A DNA stretch of 64,000 nt from Antrihabitans cavernicola (GCF_008297975.1 NZ_VLNY01000009.1:1-64000), one strand, 5' to 3'; numbered from the stretch's first letter, positions 1 to 8,541 are shown. Notes: generated from the sequence alone by a model not told the origin. Translations and numbers: made by a program.

Positions 1-123
1 CAGTGGCGCGGTATCGCGACCCGCTACGACAAATACGCCCTGACCTACCTCGGTGGTGTCCTGCTGGCCTGCGCCGTCATCCACGCCCGCGTCGGAGCCA
101 ACCAATTGAGAGACACGCCCTAG
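1..123 (+). pseudogene. IS5-family transposase, C-terminal end only
   Basis: Reading frame 1 from the window edge gives about 40 residues starting QWRGIATRYDKYALTYLGGV and ending at a TAG at 121-123. The WRGIATRYDK..A..Y pattern is the usual C-terminal end of IS5-type DDE transposases. The rest of the element lies outside the window. The stop codon falls on the junction with the following DUF6194 sequence and may be supplied by the target site. Whether the complete element is intact cannot be judged from here. Confidence 0.8.
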
Positions 124-539
124 GCGGCGTCCTGACGCTGCGGCCCGTTCCGGGCGACGGTACGCCCGAGATCAGCTGGGGCGACAGCTTCTTCTACTAC
201 GCGCCCGATGGCGTGGTGCCGACGACGACGCAGCCCTTCGCCACCATCGTCACGAAGGACTATCCCGACGATGAAGGATCACAGCTGAACCGTCCTGGCG
301 TGTTCCGACTGAATATCGCCACAACAAAGGCGACCTTTCAGCGACATACGGGTCACGCGCCGAGTCTTCCCGCCGCTGGTGATCCCAGCGTTTCCGACAC
401 GGTCATCGCACACCCGGTCTACGGACGAATGGCGTGGCTGGCTGTCGTCGATCCCGGCCCGCGAACCGGGGCGGCCGTGCAGGAGTTGCTGACGGCCGCC
501 CACGACCGCGCCCGCTCGCGATACGACCGGAAGGGGTGA
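120..539 (+). pseudogene. DUF6194-family protein, 5' end removed by IS insertion
   Basis: The frame from 120 reads LGGVLTLRPVPGDGTPEISW and continues through SFFYYAPDG, FATIVTKDYPDDEGS and HPVYGRMAWLAVVDPG to a stop at 539. This is the conserved body of the DUF6194 family, small uncharacterised actinobacterial proteins of about 150 residues. About 139 residues remain; the start codon and roughly the first 10-20 residues are missing. The preceding bases belong to the IS5-type transposase, so the insertion has separated the body from its own start. Translation could only continue through the IS reading frame in another phase, so it is probably inactive. Family recognition is from memory of the conserved motifs. 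Confidence 0.75.
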
Positions 540-541
540 AC

Positions 542-739
542 TCAGTACTCGCTCTTCGGGATGATCAGCCACAGCACGATGTAGATCAGAAACTGCGGCC
601 CCGGCAGAATGCAGGACAAGACGAACAGCAGCCGGACCACGAACGGGCTCCAGCCGAAGTACTCCGCAATGCCTGCGCACACGCCGCCGAGGATCTTGCC
701 GCGGCGCGGGCGGGTGAGGCGTCGGGCTGGTGCGGTCAT
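542..739 (-). CDS. PspC-domain small membrane protein
   Basis: A 65-residue protein made almost entirely of a PspC domain. It has a basic N-terminus, then GKILGGVCAGIAEYFGWSPF and a hydrophobic stretch (about residues 34-60) ending in the typical LIIPKSEY tail. PspC-domain proteins are inner-membrane proteins linked to phage-shock or envelope-stress responses. This short form has no partner domain and no PspA-like neighbour, so its specific role is unknown. It is transcribed away from the flavoprotein gene at 992 and shares the 740-991 intergenic region with it. Confidence 0.85.
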   Translation of the reverse strand: MTAPARRLTRPRRGKILGGVCAGIAEYFGWSPFVVRLLFVLSCILPGPQFLIYIVLWLIIPKSEY

Positions 740-874
740 CGCATTCTCACTTTCGTCGATACGGCGGTCGGTCGGCCGCAGTGATCACCACTGTCCGCGA
801 ATTCGCGCCGCGCGGCATCGGACTGCAGGGTGATATTCACCCCGAGCGATCTCAGGGTTTGTCTGTAGACATGG

Positions 875-950
875 CGGCAGAATTTGCCCATTCTTCGGGG
901 AATTCGGCGGGATCCCGCCGATCATGTCGAAGAGTGGGCAATTTCTGCCG
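875..950. repeat. 76-bp nested palindrome (MITE-like or regulatory hairpin)
   Basis: Two 23-base arms (875-897 and 928-950) are inverted copies with two mismatches. Both outer ends read CGGCAGAA on their own strand. Between them lies a perfect 16-base palindrome, CGGCGGGATCCCGCCG, at 905-920. The whole unit could fold as a long hairpin or cruciform. It lies about 40 bases upstream of the flavoprotein start, so it is in that gene's promoter or leader. It could be a remnant mobile element with terminal repeats, an operator or a terminator; the sequence alone does not decide. Confidence 0.7.
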
Positions 951-991
951 GGCAGCGGAACAGTGCGCTTGCGTCGAGTGTTGGCAATGAA

Positions 992-2005
992 GTGCGCATT
1001 CCCCTGTCTGTCCTCGACCTGTCCCCCATCGGCGCCGGATCGTCGGTCGGTGAGGCCCTTCGCAACACCCTGACTTTGGCCAAACATGTCGAAGACCTGG
1101 GGTATCAGCGGTTCTGGCTGGCCGAACACCACTCGATGCCCGGCATTGCGAGCGCGGCGCCGTCGATCATGATCGGCCAGGTCGCCGCGGCAACCGAGCG
1201 GATTCGCGTCGGTTCCGGCGGAATCATGCTGCCCAATCACGCGCCGCTGGTGGTCGCCGAACAGTTCGGCACCCTCGACGCACTCTTCCCCGATCGCATC
1301 GACCTCGGCATCGGCCGCGCGCCCGGCACCGATCAAGTGACGGCCCACGCGTTGCGGCGCAGCGCGGATGCGCTCTCCGCAGACGAGTTCCCCCAGCAGT
1401 TGGCGCAACTCCGCGCCTTCGTCGACGACGGCTTCCCCGCCGACCATCCCTATGCCGCGATCACCGCGACACCGGGTCTGGGTGCTCGATTCGCGATGTG
1501 GCTGTTGGGCTCGAGCACCTACAGCGCTCAGGTCGCCGGGCTGCTCGGGCTGCCGTTCGCCTTCGCCCGGCATTTCTCGCCAGCTCAGACGATGCCCGCG
1601 TTGGAGACGTACCGGTCGTCGTTCCGGCCGTCGGAGGTGCTTGACGAGCCGTACGCGATGGTGACCGTGGCCGTGCTGGCTGCCGACACCGACGAGAAGG
1701 CGCGCTACCTCGCCGCGCCGCTGAAGCTGACGATGGCTCGCCTGCGGGGCGGAAACCCCGGACGGTTCCCCACACCGGAAGAAGCGGCCGCGAACCCGTT
1801 GACGCCGCAGCAGGAACAGATGGTGAGTGCGTCGTCGGCCGGCTACATCGTCGGCTCGCAGGACACGTTGCGCGAAGGCCTCGACGATCTGCTTCGCCTC
1901 ACCGATGCCGACGAGATCATGGTCTCGACCATGGCGCACTCCATCGACGACAGGCTGCGCTCGTACGAACTGGTGGCAGAGGTCGCGCCCGCGCCGGTTC
2001 ACTAG
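992..2005 (+). CDS. LLM-class (bacterial luciferase-like) flavin-dependent oxidoreductase
   Basis: A 337-residue protein beginning [16 protein letters not shown] from GTG at 992. The frame stays open about 36 codons further upstream, but the family's N-terminus starts exactly at this VLDLSPIG motif and the longer version would run into the 875-950 palindrome. No strong ribosome site precedes it, so the start is probable rather than certain. Family motifs include [20 protein letters not shown] near residue 40 and [20 protein letters not shown] near 80. Members are FMN- or F420-dependent oxidoreductases with a TIM-barrel fold; the substrate cannot be read from sequence. It is followed closely by a small membrane protein and an ABC-F gene, possibly one transcript. 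Confidence 0.85.
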   Translation: MRIPLSVLDLSPIGAGSSVGEALRNTLTLAKHVEDLGYQRFWLAEHHSMPGIASAAPSIMIGQVAAATERIRVGSGGIMLPNHAPLVVAEQFGTLDALFPDRIDLGIGRAPGTDQVTAHALRRSADALSADEFPQQLAQLRAFVDDGFPADHPYAAITATPGLGARFAMWLLGSSTYSAQVAGLLGLPFAFARHFSPAQTMPALETYRSSFRPSEVLDEPYAMVTVAVLAADTDEKARYLAAPLKLTMARLRGGNPGRFPTPEEAAANPLTPQQEQMVSASSAGYIVGSQDTLREGLDDLLRLTDADEIMVSTMAHSIDDRLRSYELVAEVAPAPVH

Positions 2006-2008
2006 GAT

Positions 2009-2440
2009 GTGCGGGTGGAACTCGGAATCGACACCCGCCTGACTTTGCTGGCAGCAGGACTGATCTTCCTGTGGGCCTTGGTGCTCGGCGTGTGGAAGTT
2101 TGCGCAGATGTCGAACAGCGCCAACGGCCTCGCCCACCCGTACGTCGACATTGCGCACCGGGCAGCGCTGTTGTATTCCTTTGCAACGCTGCTGCTTTCG
2201 GTATTCGTCGAGTTGAGCGGATGGCCGACTGCCGTGAATCTGGTGGCTGTCACGATCGTGGTCGCCTTCTTCGTCGGTGCCATCGCGAGCTACGTGTATC
2301 ACGGTTTCCGGCGCGACACCGAAAACCAGTTCCACCACCCGATCGCCCTGCTGCGGCCGGCGATGCTGGCCTTGATCGTGGGCGAAATCGGCGGCACCGC
2401 AGTGTTGCTCGCCGGCTTCGTGAAGGAACAATTGCTGTGA
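2009..2440 (+). CDS. Conserved small integral membrane protein (about 4 TM)
   Basis: A 143-residue protein starting at GTG 2009, three bases after the previous stop. Four hydrophobic segments are visible: around residues 10-30, 52-68, 75-95 and 112-135. Between the first two is a short polar stretch, NSANGLAHPYVDIAHRAALLY. I recognise no catalytic motif. Its stop overlaps the start of the ABC-F gene by GTGA, so the two are probably translationally coupled and co-transcribed. Nothing supports a function beyond membrane residence. Confidence 0.75.
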   Translation: MRVELGIDTRLTLLAAGLIFLWALVLGVWKFAQMSNSANGLAHPYVDIAHRAALLYSFATLLLSVFVELSGWPTAVNLVAVTIVVAFFVGAIASYVYHGFRRDTENQFHHPIALLRPAMLALIVGEIGGTAVLLAGFVKEQLL

Positions 2441-4068
2441 GCGCCACCCTGCACGCCGACGGCCTAGCCGCCGGACACGGCGAACGCACACTCTTCACCG
2501 ACCTCGACCTGATCTTCGCGCCCGGAGATGTGATCGGGCTGGTCGGCGCGAACGGCGCTGGCAAGTCGACGCTGTTGAAAATCCTTGCGAACGGGACGAA
2601 CTCCGATTCCGAAGGCAGCATCACCCTGAGCCCACCGGATGCGACGGTCGGCTACCTCGCGCAGGAACCGGAGCGTATTGCCGGTGAGACGGTGCTCGAT
2701 TTCCTCGGACGCCGCACCGGCGTCACCGAGGCGCAACGGCAGATGGATACGGCCGCAGAAAGTCTCGGCGACGGCGGCGACGATCTGTACTCCCCCGCCT
2801 TGGAACGCTGGCTTGCTCTCGGCGGTGCCGATCTGACGGAGCGAGCCGAGCAGGTCGCCGCAGATATAGGCCTGTCCACCGGACTCGCCAGCGAGATGAC
2901 GGCGCTGTCCGGCGGCCAGGCGGCACGCGTCGGATTGGCGTCGGTGTTGTTGTCCCGCTACGACATTCTGCTGCTCGACGAGCCGACCAACGATCTAGAT
3001 CTCGACGGTCTGGCTCGCCTGGAGCGCTTCGTCGACGAGAACCGCTCACCCCTGATGGTGGTCAGCCACGATCGTGAGTTCTTGGCGCGCACGGTGAATC
3101 GGATCGTCGAATTGGATATCGCGCAGCGGCAGGTCGGGGTGTACGACGGCAGTTACGAGTCGTACCTCGCGGAGCGCGAGATCGCTCGACGCCATGCCCG
3201 CGAAGCGTACGACGCGTTCGCCGACACGAAGTCCGCACTCGAGGATCGTGCTCGGATGCAACGCAATTGGATGGAGCACGGCGTCCGCAATGCTCGACGC
3301 AAGGCACCGGACAACGACAAGATTGGCCGCAAGCTGCGCGCTGAATCCACGGAGAAACAGGCCGCCAAAGCCCGGCAGACGCAGCGTCGTATCGAACGAC
3401 TCGACGTAGTCGAAGAGCCACGCAAGGAGTGGGAACTGCGGATGGAGATCGCAGCCGCTCCCCGCAGTGGTTCGGTGGTCTCGACGCTGTCGGACGCGAC
3501 GGTGGTCCGCGGCGATTTCACCCTGGGACCGGTGAACACGCAGGTCGATTGGGGCGATCGCATCGTGGTCACCGGCGCCAACGGTGCAGGCAAGTCGACG
3601 CTGCTGAAGCTGCTGCTCGGCCAGCTCCGACCCGATTCCGGCACAGCGAGTCTGGGCTCCGGCGTCGCGATCGGCGAAGTGGATCAGGCGCGACGATCGT
3701 TCATCGGCGACGACAACGTGGTTGCGACTTTCGGTGCGGCAGTGCCGGATTGGCCCGACGCCGAGGTGCGCACCTTGCTGGCGAAGTTCGGTCTGCGCGG
3801 CCCGCACGCCATCCGCCCTGCCGCGACGTTGTCCCCCGGCGAGCGGACCAGAGCTGCCCTGGCGCTGCTGCAGGCGCGAGGCGTGAACCTGCTGGTGCTC
3901 GACGAGCCGACCAATCACCTCGACCTGCCTGCCATCGAACAGCTGGAGCAGGCGATCGAATCATTCAGCGGCACAATGCTTCTGGTGACCCATGACCGGC
4001 GAATGCTCGACACTGTGCGCAGTACGCGGAAGTGGCATATCGAAGCGGGCCAGCTGAGCGAGAGTTAG
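2437..4068 (+). CDS. ABC-F family ATPase (two ATP-binding cassettes, no membrane domain)
   Basis: A 543-residue protein with two fused ABC cassettes. Walker A motifs are GANGAGKST near residues 35 and 375; signature and Walker B are LSGGQAAR followed by LLLDEPTND in the first cassette, and LSPGERTR followed by LVLDEPTNH in the second. A charged linker (about residues 250-330, rich in R, K and E) connects them, as in ABC-F proteins. The family works on the ribosome: some members regulate translation and others protect it from antibiotics. Which type this is cannot be told from sequence alone. The GTG start overlaps the upstream stop by four bases. The gene ends convergently with vapC, overlapping it by four bases. 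Confidence 0.9.
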   Translation: MSATLHADGLAAGHGERTLFTDLDLIFAPGDVIGLVGANGAGKSTLLKILANGTNSDSEGSITLSPPDATVGYLAQEPERIAGETVLDFLGRRTGVTEAQRQMDTAAESLGDGGDDLYSPALERWLALGGADLTERAEQVAADIGLSTGLASEMTALSGGQAARVGLASVLLSRYDILLLDEPTNDLDLDGLARLERFVDENRSPLMVVSHDREFLARTVNRIVELDIAQRQVGVYDGSYESYLAEREIARRHAREAYDAFADTKSALEDRARMQRNWMEHGVRNARRKAPDNDKIGRKLRAESTEKQAAKARQTQRRIERLDVVEEPRKEWELRMEIAAAPRSGSVVSTLSDATVVRGDFTLGPVNTQVDWGDRIVVTGANGAGKSTLLKLLLGQLRPDSGTASLGSGVAIGEVDQARRSFIGDDNVVATFGAAVPDWPDAEVRTLLAKFGLRGPHAIRPAATLSPGERTRAALALLQARGVNLLVLDEPTNHLDLPAIEQLEQAIESFSGTMLLVTHDRRMLDTVRSTRKWHIEAGQLSES

Positions 4069-4457
4069 ACCGCGATGACTTCGACGAGATCCTCGAGTCC
4101 GACGAAGTCGGCAGCGTTTCGGGTGTACAAACGTGCCGAGTGCGCATGCGCCGTTGCTGCTATCAGCAGGTCCATCGACCGGGCGCGCGGCTTTCGCCCC
4201 GCCTCGACCACTGCATTCGCCAGGCGACCGTAACTGCTTGCCACTACCTCGTCCACCGGCAGCGCATCGAAGGTCCGCTCGAGCAACACGAGTCGGCGCA
4301 ATCGCTCGGCACGTGTTGCCGACTTCTTGGCAACGAGAACACCGAAATGCAATTCGGCCAGCGTGATTGCGCTGATCGCCAGATCGCCGTCGATCGGGGC
4401 TATATCGGTGGCAATCACGACACTCGTGTCGAGCAGCGCCCTCACTCGGTCGTCCAC
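4065..4457 (-). CDS. vapC: VapC-type PIN-domain ribonuclease toxin
   Basis: A 130-residue single PIN domain. The acidic residues expected for Mg-dependent RNase activity are present: D10 in LLDTSVVIA, E35 in TLAELHFGV, D96 in RSMDLLIAATA, and N114/D117 in YTRNAADF. VapC toxins cleave RNA (tRNA or rRNA) and are held inactive by the antitoxin encoded just upstream. The start codon lies inside the antitoxin gene (16-base overlap), the usual translationally coupled layout. The RNA target cannot be predicted. Confidence 0.9.
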   Translation of the reverse strand: MDDRVRALLDTSVVIATDIAPIDGDLAISAITLAELHFGVLVAKKSATRAERLRRLVLLERTFDALPVDEVVASSYGRLANAVVEAGRKPRARSMDLLIAATAHAHSARLYTRNAADFVGLEDLVEVIAV

Positions 4458-4690
4458 GGATCACGTAGTTCCTGATCGACCAGATCACGATCGTCGTCCC
4501 ACGCAGAATCAGCTGGACCGACGAACAGTTCGGACACATCGTTCCATCGGCGCCAAGAACGAGACGACGCGGTCACGAGACGTGCACTCGGGCGACCGGC
4601 AACCGTAATAGTCACTTCTTCGCCTTCTTCGACGTCACGCAAGAGTTCGGAGGCGTTTTGACGTAGTTCACGCAGACCGACTGTCTTCAT
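4442..4690 (-). CDS. vapB: Antitoxin of the VapC pair (Phd/YefM-like N-terminus)
   Basis: An 82-residue protein starting at ATG 4690: MKTVGLRELRQNASELLRDV, then GEEVTITVAGRPSARLV. This is the Phd/YefM-type DNA-binding antitoxin fold. The C-terminal part (WRRWNDVSELF to the end) is acidic and would wrap the toxin. The frame stays open upstream, but an extended start would swallow the perfect palindrome at 4698-4715, so 4690 is preferred. It would neutralise VapC and, with it, repress its own promoter. Confidence 0.85.
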   Translation of the reverse strand: MKTVGLRELRQNASELLRDVEEGEEVTITVAGRPSARLVTASSRSWRRWNDVSELFVGPADSAWDDDRDLVDQELRDPWTTE

Positions 4691-4697
4691 AACCCAA

Positions 4698-4715
4698 GGT
4701 AGCACATGTGCTACC
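4698..4715. promoter_or_regulatory. Perfect 18-bp palindromic operator of the vapBC pair
   Basis: GGTAGCACATGTGCTACC reads identically on both strands. It lies 8 bases upstream of the vapB start and before the glmM stop at 4731. Type II antitoxins usually autoregulate by binding such palindromes over their own promoter, so this is the likely operator. Assignment as operator is inference; the palindrome itself is exact. Confidence 0.8.
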
Positions 4716-4730
4716 TGTTCCATTCGAGCG

Positions 4731-6068
4731 TCAGACCGACGCGACGACAACAGCCAGATCGTCAGCCAACCGCTGCGCAACGGCGGGCTCAGCAGCCTCG
4801 ACCATTACGCGTACCAGCTGCTCGGTTCCGCTGGGCCGCAACAAGACTCGACCGTTGTCGCCTAGCTCGCGTTCCGCTTCCGTGACGGCGTCGGCAACCT
4901 TGGGCGCCGCCGCGACGGTGGCCTTGTCGGACACCTTCACGTTGATCAGCACCTGCGGCAGCGTCGTCATCACACCGGCCAACTCCGCCAACGACTTGCC
5001 CGTCTGCGCCATCCGCGCCTGCAACCGCAGCGCGGTGAGAATGCCGTCGCCGGTGGTGCCGAAATCGGGCAGCACCACGTGGCCGGACTGTTCGCCGCCG
5101 AGCGAGAACCCGCCGACGCGCAGCTCTTCGAGCACGTAGCGGTCGCCGACGCCGGTGGTGCGCACGGCAATACCCGCTTCGCGCATGGCGATGTGCAGAC
5201 CGAGATTGCTCATCACCGTGGTGACCAACGTGTTCTGCGCCAGCTCGCCTGCCTCGGACATGGCGATCGCGAGGATCGACATTATCTCGTCACCGTCGAC
5301 GATCGCTCCTGTCGAATCGACTGCCAGGCAGCGGTCGGCGTCGCCGTCGTGACCGATGCCCAGATCGGCGTCGTGTTCGACGACGGCCTTCTGCAGGTCT
5401 TCGAGGTGCGTGGAACCGCAGTTGTCGTTGATGTTGAGGCCGGTCGGATCGGCGTTGATCGCGATCACGGTGGCACCGGCAGCCCGATATGCGGCCGGAC
5501 CGACTACGGACGCGGCGCCGTGCGCGCAGTCGACCACCAGAGTCAGCCCATCGAGGCGCTGATCGATCGCGCCTGCCAGATGGGCGAGGTAGCGGTCGGC
5601 GGCGTCGTCGACGGTGCGGACTCGGCCGATCTCGGCACCGGTCGGTCGCGGCGCGGTGCCCGCGGCGATGGCGGCTTCGATGGCGTCCTCGGATGCGTCG
5701 TCGAGCTTGTGGCCACCGGCGGCAAAGATCTTGATCCCGTTGTCGGGCATCGGGTTGTGCGAGGCGGAGATCATCACGCCGAGGCACGCGTCGTATTCGC
5801 CGGTCAGATATGCGACGGCGGGGGTCGGGAGCACGCCGACGGAGATCACGTCGACACCTGCCGCCGTCAGACCGGCGGTCACCGCGGCTTCGAGCATCTC
5901 GCCGCTGGCACGTGGGTCGCGGCCGACGACTGCGACGGAACGATCAGCGTTGTGGCTGTCGCGCGAAAGCACCTGGGCCGCCGCACTGGCGATCTTGACG
6001 GCGAGTTCGACGCTGAGCGCCTCGTTCGCCAAACCGCGCACACCGTCAGTACCGAACAACCGAGTCAT
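4731..6068 (-). CDS. glmM: Phosphoglucosamine mutase
   Basis: A 445-residue alpha-D-phosphohexomutase, the usual GlmM length, starting at ATG 6068 ([12 protein letters not shown]). It converts glucosamine-6-phosphate to glucosamine-1-phosphate for UDP-GlcNAc and peptidoglycan synthesis. Visible motifs are the active-site loop ISASHNP with the phospho-accepting serine at about residue 103, the metal loop DGDADR, the sugar loop GEQSGH, and the phosphate-binding [11 protein letters not shown] near the C-terminus. It lies downstream of rplM-rpsI as in mycobacteria, but a strong hairpin separates it from rpsI, so expression may be partly independent. Confidence 0.97.
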   Translation of the reverse strand: MTRLFGTDGVRGLANEALSVELAVKIASAAAQVLSRDSHNADRSVAVVGRDPRASGEMLEAAVTAGLTAAGVDVISVGVLPTPAVAYLTGEYDACLGVMISASHNPMPDNGIKIFAAGGHKLDDASEDAIEAAIAAGTAPRPTGAEIGRVRTVDDAADRYLAHLAGAIDQRLDGLTLVVDCAHGAASVVGPAAYRAAGATVIAINADPTGLNINDNCGSTHLEDLQKAVVEHDADLGIGHDGDADRCLAVDSTGAIVDGDEIMSILAIAMSEAGELAQNTLVTTVMSNLGLHIAMREAGIAVRTTGVGDRYVLEELRVGGFSLGGEQSGHVVLPDFGTTGDGILTALRLQARMAQTGKSLAELAGVMTTLPQVLINVKVSDKATVAAAPKVADAVTEAERELGDNGRVLLRPSGTEQLVRVMVEAAEPAVAQRLADDLAVVVASV

Positions 6069-6114
6069 ATGCAGGATCCCTCTGTGTTTTCTACAACACT
6101 GTGTGTTGTTACAA

Positions 6115-6158
6115 CACGAGAGCAGGCGTCCGATGACGATTGGACGCCTGCTCTCGTG
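6115..6158 (-). terminator. Hairpin terminator downstream of rpsI
   Basis: A perfect 17-bp inverted repeat (arms 6115-6131 and 6142-6158) with a 10-base loop lies 38 bases past the rpsI stop. Only a weak T tract follows on the minus strand, which is common in actinobacteria. A second, weaker 7-base inverted repeat (ACAACAC at 6093-6099, GTGTTGT at 6103-6109) and a further ACAACAC lie between it and glmM. The hairpin would end or reduce transcription from the ribosomal operon before glmM. Confidence 0.8.
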
Positions 6159-6196
6159 GACGAACAGGTTTCCGGAGCAGAATGCTCCGGCACACA

Positions 6197-6739
6197 TCAG
6201 CGCTTGGAGTACTGAGGTGCCTTGCGGGCCTTCTTCAGGCCGTACTTCTTACGCTCGACTGCGCGATCGTCGCGGGTCAGGAAGCCGGCACGCTTGAGCG
6301 CCGGACGATCTTCCTGGGCGACCTCGATCAACGCGCGGGCAATGGCGAGACGCAGGGCGCCTGCCTGGCCGGACGGGCCGCCACCGTGCAGGAGGGCGAC
6401 GATGTCGAAGGACTCGCCACGCTCGACGAGCACCAGCGGAGCCTTGATCAGCTGCTGGTGCACCTTGTTCGGGAAGTAATCCTCGATGGTGCGCCCGTTC
6501 AGCTTGAACTGGCCACTGCCCGGGGTGAGGCGGACGCGAGCGACCGCTTCCTTGCGACGGCCGACGGTCTGCACCGGACGGTCGATGACGATGGGAGCGT
6601 GCGGCGCAACTGCTGCTGCGGCCTCGATCTCCTCGACAACCTCGGGCTCTTCCACCGACACGTACTCGTCGGCGGCAACCTCGACGGCTGCGTCGTCGTT
6701 CACGTCGACGTCGTTGGTCTGATCTTCGGGTGCAGTCAC
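6197..6739 (-). CDS. rpsI: Ribosomal protein uS9 with long acidic N-terminal extension
   Basis: A 180-residue protein. The uS9 core starts near residue 58 ([14 protein letters not shown]) and ends in the classic [12 protein letters not shown] tail that reaches toward the P-site tRNA. The first roughly 55 residues are acidic and low in complexity (D, E, V and A rich), longer than in most bacterial S9 proteins. The start overlaps the rplM stop by four bases (ATGA), so the two are translationally coupled. Confidence 0.98.
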   Translation of the reverse strand: MTAPEDQTNDVDVNDDAAVEVAADEYVSVEEPEVVEEIEAAAAVAPHAPIVIDRPVQTVGRRKEAVARVRLTPGSGQFKLNGRTIEDYFPNKVHQQLIKAPLVLVERGESFDIVALLHGGGPSGQAGALRLAIARALIEVAQEDRPALKRAGFLTRDDRAVERKKYGLKKARKAPQYSKR

Positions 6740-7179
6740 TGGGCCACCTGCTTGATCTCGAAGGGCACTGGCTGCTGCGCAGTGTGGGGATGGTTCGGGC
6801 CTGCGTAGACCTTGAGCTTGCTGCTGATGGCGCTGTTCAGCTTGTTCTTGGGCAGCATGCCCTTGATGGCCTTCTCGACGACGCGGTCGGGACGGGTATC
6901 CATCGCCTGACCCAGGGTCTTCGTCTTCAGACCGCCCGGGTGGCCGGAGTGGTGGTAGAACTTCACGCGATCGCGCTTGTTGCTGCTGATCGCGATCTTG
7001 TCGGCGTTGATGATGACGACGTAATCGCCGCCGTCGACGTTCGGGGCGTAGGTCGGCTTGTGCTTACCGCGCAGCAAATTCGCTGCCTGTACGGCAAGAC
7101 GTCCGAGCACTACGTCAGTGGCGTCGATGATGTGCCATGTGCGGGTCACATCTCCGGCCTTGGGACTGTACGTAGACAC
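6736..7179 (-). CDS. rplM: Ribosomal protein uL13
   Basis: A 147-residue large-subunit protein, the normal length, starting at GTG 7179 ([20 protein letters not shown]) with a GGGAAG ribosome site just upstream. Core motifs include [32 protein letters not shown] and GMLPKNKL. It is the first gene of the rplM-rpsI operon. The region 7180-7352 upstream would hold the promoter; I could not pick boxes with confidence. In M. tuberculosis esxT follows immediately upstream in this position. Here unrelated genes intervene. Confidence 0.98.
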   Translation of the reverse strand: MSTYSPKAGDVTRTWHIIDATDVVLGRLAVQAANLLRGKHKPTYAPNVDGGDYVVIINADKIAISSNKRDRVKFYHHSGHPGGLKTKTLGQAMDTRPDRVVEKAIKGMLPKNKLNSAISSKLKVYAGPNHPHTAQQPVPFEIKQVAQ

Positions 7180-7352
7180 AGAACTTCCCTGTCTGTTCGT
7201 AGGTAGTGCCGGCCAGGCATGCAGTCGAGGTATCCCCCGGCGGCCAGTGGAGACCCGGGACTCGTTCGACGACTGGCACGCAAATGCCGCGCCGTACCGC
7301 ACGCCAACGGGCAACAATACCGGTTGGCCCAGGTCGGGGTCAAAATGCGCTC

Positions 7353-7406
7353 CGCGCAGGTGAGCGTTTAGTTGGGGTCTGGACCACTTTTCCGCTCACC
7401 TGCGCG
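7353..7406. repeat. Hairpin repeat copy A, with the upstream gene's stop codon inside
   Basis: Perfect 14-base inverted arms CGCGCAGGTGAGCG (7353-7366) and CGCTCACCTGCGCG (7393-7406) enclose a 26-base loop containing TTAGTTGG and GTCTGGACCA. The TGA stop of the minus-strand gene at 7396 is part of the right arm. A related copy lies at 8498-8541. It may act as a bidirectional terminator between that gene and the region in front of rplM. Confidence 0.75.
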
Positions 7407-8424
7407 TAGCGCACCTCTCGCACGGCCTTGAAGAATCCGGCCAGCCTTCACGAACCAAGACCGCGCGGACCTCGTCGAATATGCCGCACGGGTCTTCGAC
7501 AGTTTCGTCCCAGCCGTAGACCAGACGCGGCCTACCAGCCATTTCAGCGGCATTGTCACGTCGCCGATCGCGAAACCGAACCGCCCGGCGGAAGTGGAAA
7601 CGCTCGCCGTCCAGTCGAACGATCAGCGGAACACCCAGCGGTGAATAGTCGACGTCCTCGTACAGCGCGCGACCATCGACGATCACCGGACTCTGCCGCC
7701 GCCCAGGCGGAAGCCCGTGTGCCTGCTCGACATCCAGGGCGTAGCGGTGTTCCAGCACCGACGCCACGCCGTCGTCCAGCATCGCGAGCGCATCGGCGAT
7801 CGGCCGCCGATATCGACGCGGTCGGCGCTTCTCCACGTGTTCGCGAATTCGCCAGATCGGAATCCGTGCCTCCGTGACCGCTGCGACCAGCGTGATCATT
7901 GCGAGTCGCGGAACCGGCTCGGCGACGGCGAGGTCGATTACGGTCGCGGCCGCAGCCGTCCGTGGGAACTCACCGTCGATGGTGATGTGCTCGAAAGCCT
8001 TCGATCTATGTACAACGACGCCCGGATGCACTCGCGTGTGAGCCGCAGGAGCGGTACGAACCGTCGGCGTCCTGAGTGTCGGCCGCTGACACAACGCGGA
8101 TTGGCCGTAGGGAACTGTGATGTGCACTGGTTCGTCGTCCGACCTCACACGCAACATCCGCCACTCCTCGCCCGCCGATCTGTGGCTCAGCACAGCACGC
8201 GGTCCGCCATACAGCAGTGCCGCGCGGAGCACCATCGACCGCGTCAGACATCCATTCGATGTGGCAACCACGCCGTGCAGCACCCGTACCCATTGGCCGG
8301 TTTCTACACGGTGCATGAGCTGGTCGCGGTCGTATCCGAGCCGGGCAAGTTGCGAAGTGGTCGCGAGGCCTTCTTGATCATCGATTAGCTGGGCGAAACC
8401 ACCAGCTGAAGAGACAACAGTCAT
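7396..8424 (-). CDS. AbiEi-antitoxin-like / DUF559-type nuclease-fold protein
   Basis: A 342-residue protein. Residues 1-60 resemble the winged-helix N-terminus of AbiEi-type antitoxin proteins (LIDDQEGLATTSQLARLGYDR, then VETGQWVRVLHGVV). The C-terminal 80 residues look like a DUF559/Vsr-like PD-(D/E)xK fold (EDVDYSPLGVPLIVRLDGE, then RFRDRRRDNA). This two-part architecture is common in actinobacteria and usually occurs as a solitary gene; no AbiEii-like nucleotidyltransferase toxin is next to it. The function is therefore unproven: a regulator, nuclease or remnant of a defence module are all possible. It is framed by two copies of the same hairpin repeat. Confidence 0.7.
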   Translation of the reverse strand: MTVVSSAGGFAQLIDDQEGLATTSQLARLGYDRDQLMHRVETGQWVRVLHGVVATSNGCLTRSMVLRAALLYGGPRAVLSHRSAGEEWRMLRVRSDDEPVHITVPYGQSALCQRPTLRTPTVRTAPAAHTRVHPGVVVHRSKAFEHITIDGEFPRTAAAATVIDLAVAEPVPRLAMITLVAAVTEARIPIWRIREHVEKRRPRRYRRPIADALAMLDDGVASVLEHRYALDVEQAHGLPPGRRQSPVIVDGRALYEDVDYSPLGVPLIVRLDGERFHFRRAVRFRDRRRDNAAEMAGRPRLVYGWDETVEDPCGIFDEVRAVLVREGWPDSSRPCERCATRR

Positions 8425-8497
8425 GAACAGAATCTTGAGCAGCGACTCCGACAGAAAACGGCCGGAATCAGGTGCCCTGTGGATAACTTTCGTCCCT

Positions 8498-8541
8498 AGG
8501 TGAGCGGTTAGTTGGTCCAGACACCAACAAAACGCTCACCT
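8498..8541. repeat. Hairpin repeat copy B, with the rocD stop codon inside
   Basis: Arms AGGTGAGCG (8498-8506) and CGCTCACCT (8533-8541), with a loop that contains TTAGTTGGTCCAGACACCAA, itself partly self-complementary. The right side continues TGCGCGATAGCGCAC, matching TGCGCGTAGCGCAC at copy A (7401-7414). The TGA stop of rocD (8536-8538) sits at the same position of the repeat as the stop of the 7396 gene in copy A. Confidence 0.75.

Noticed and set aside
785-2491. A 568-codon open frame on the minus strand
   Set aside because: It lies antisense to the well-supported flavoprotein and membrane-protein genes, has Arg/Gln/His-rich composition typical of high-GC shadow frames, and shows no family motif.
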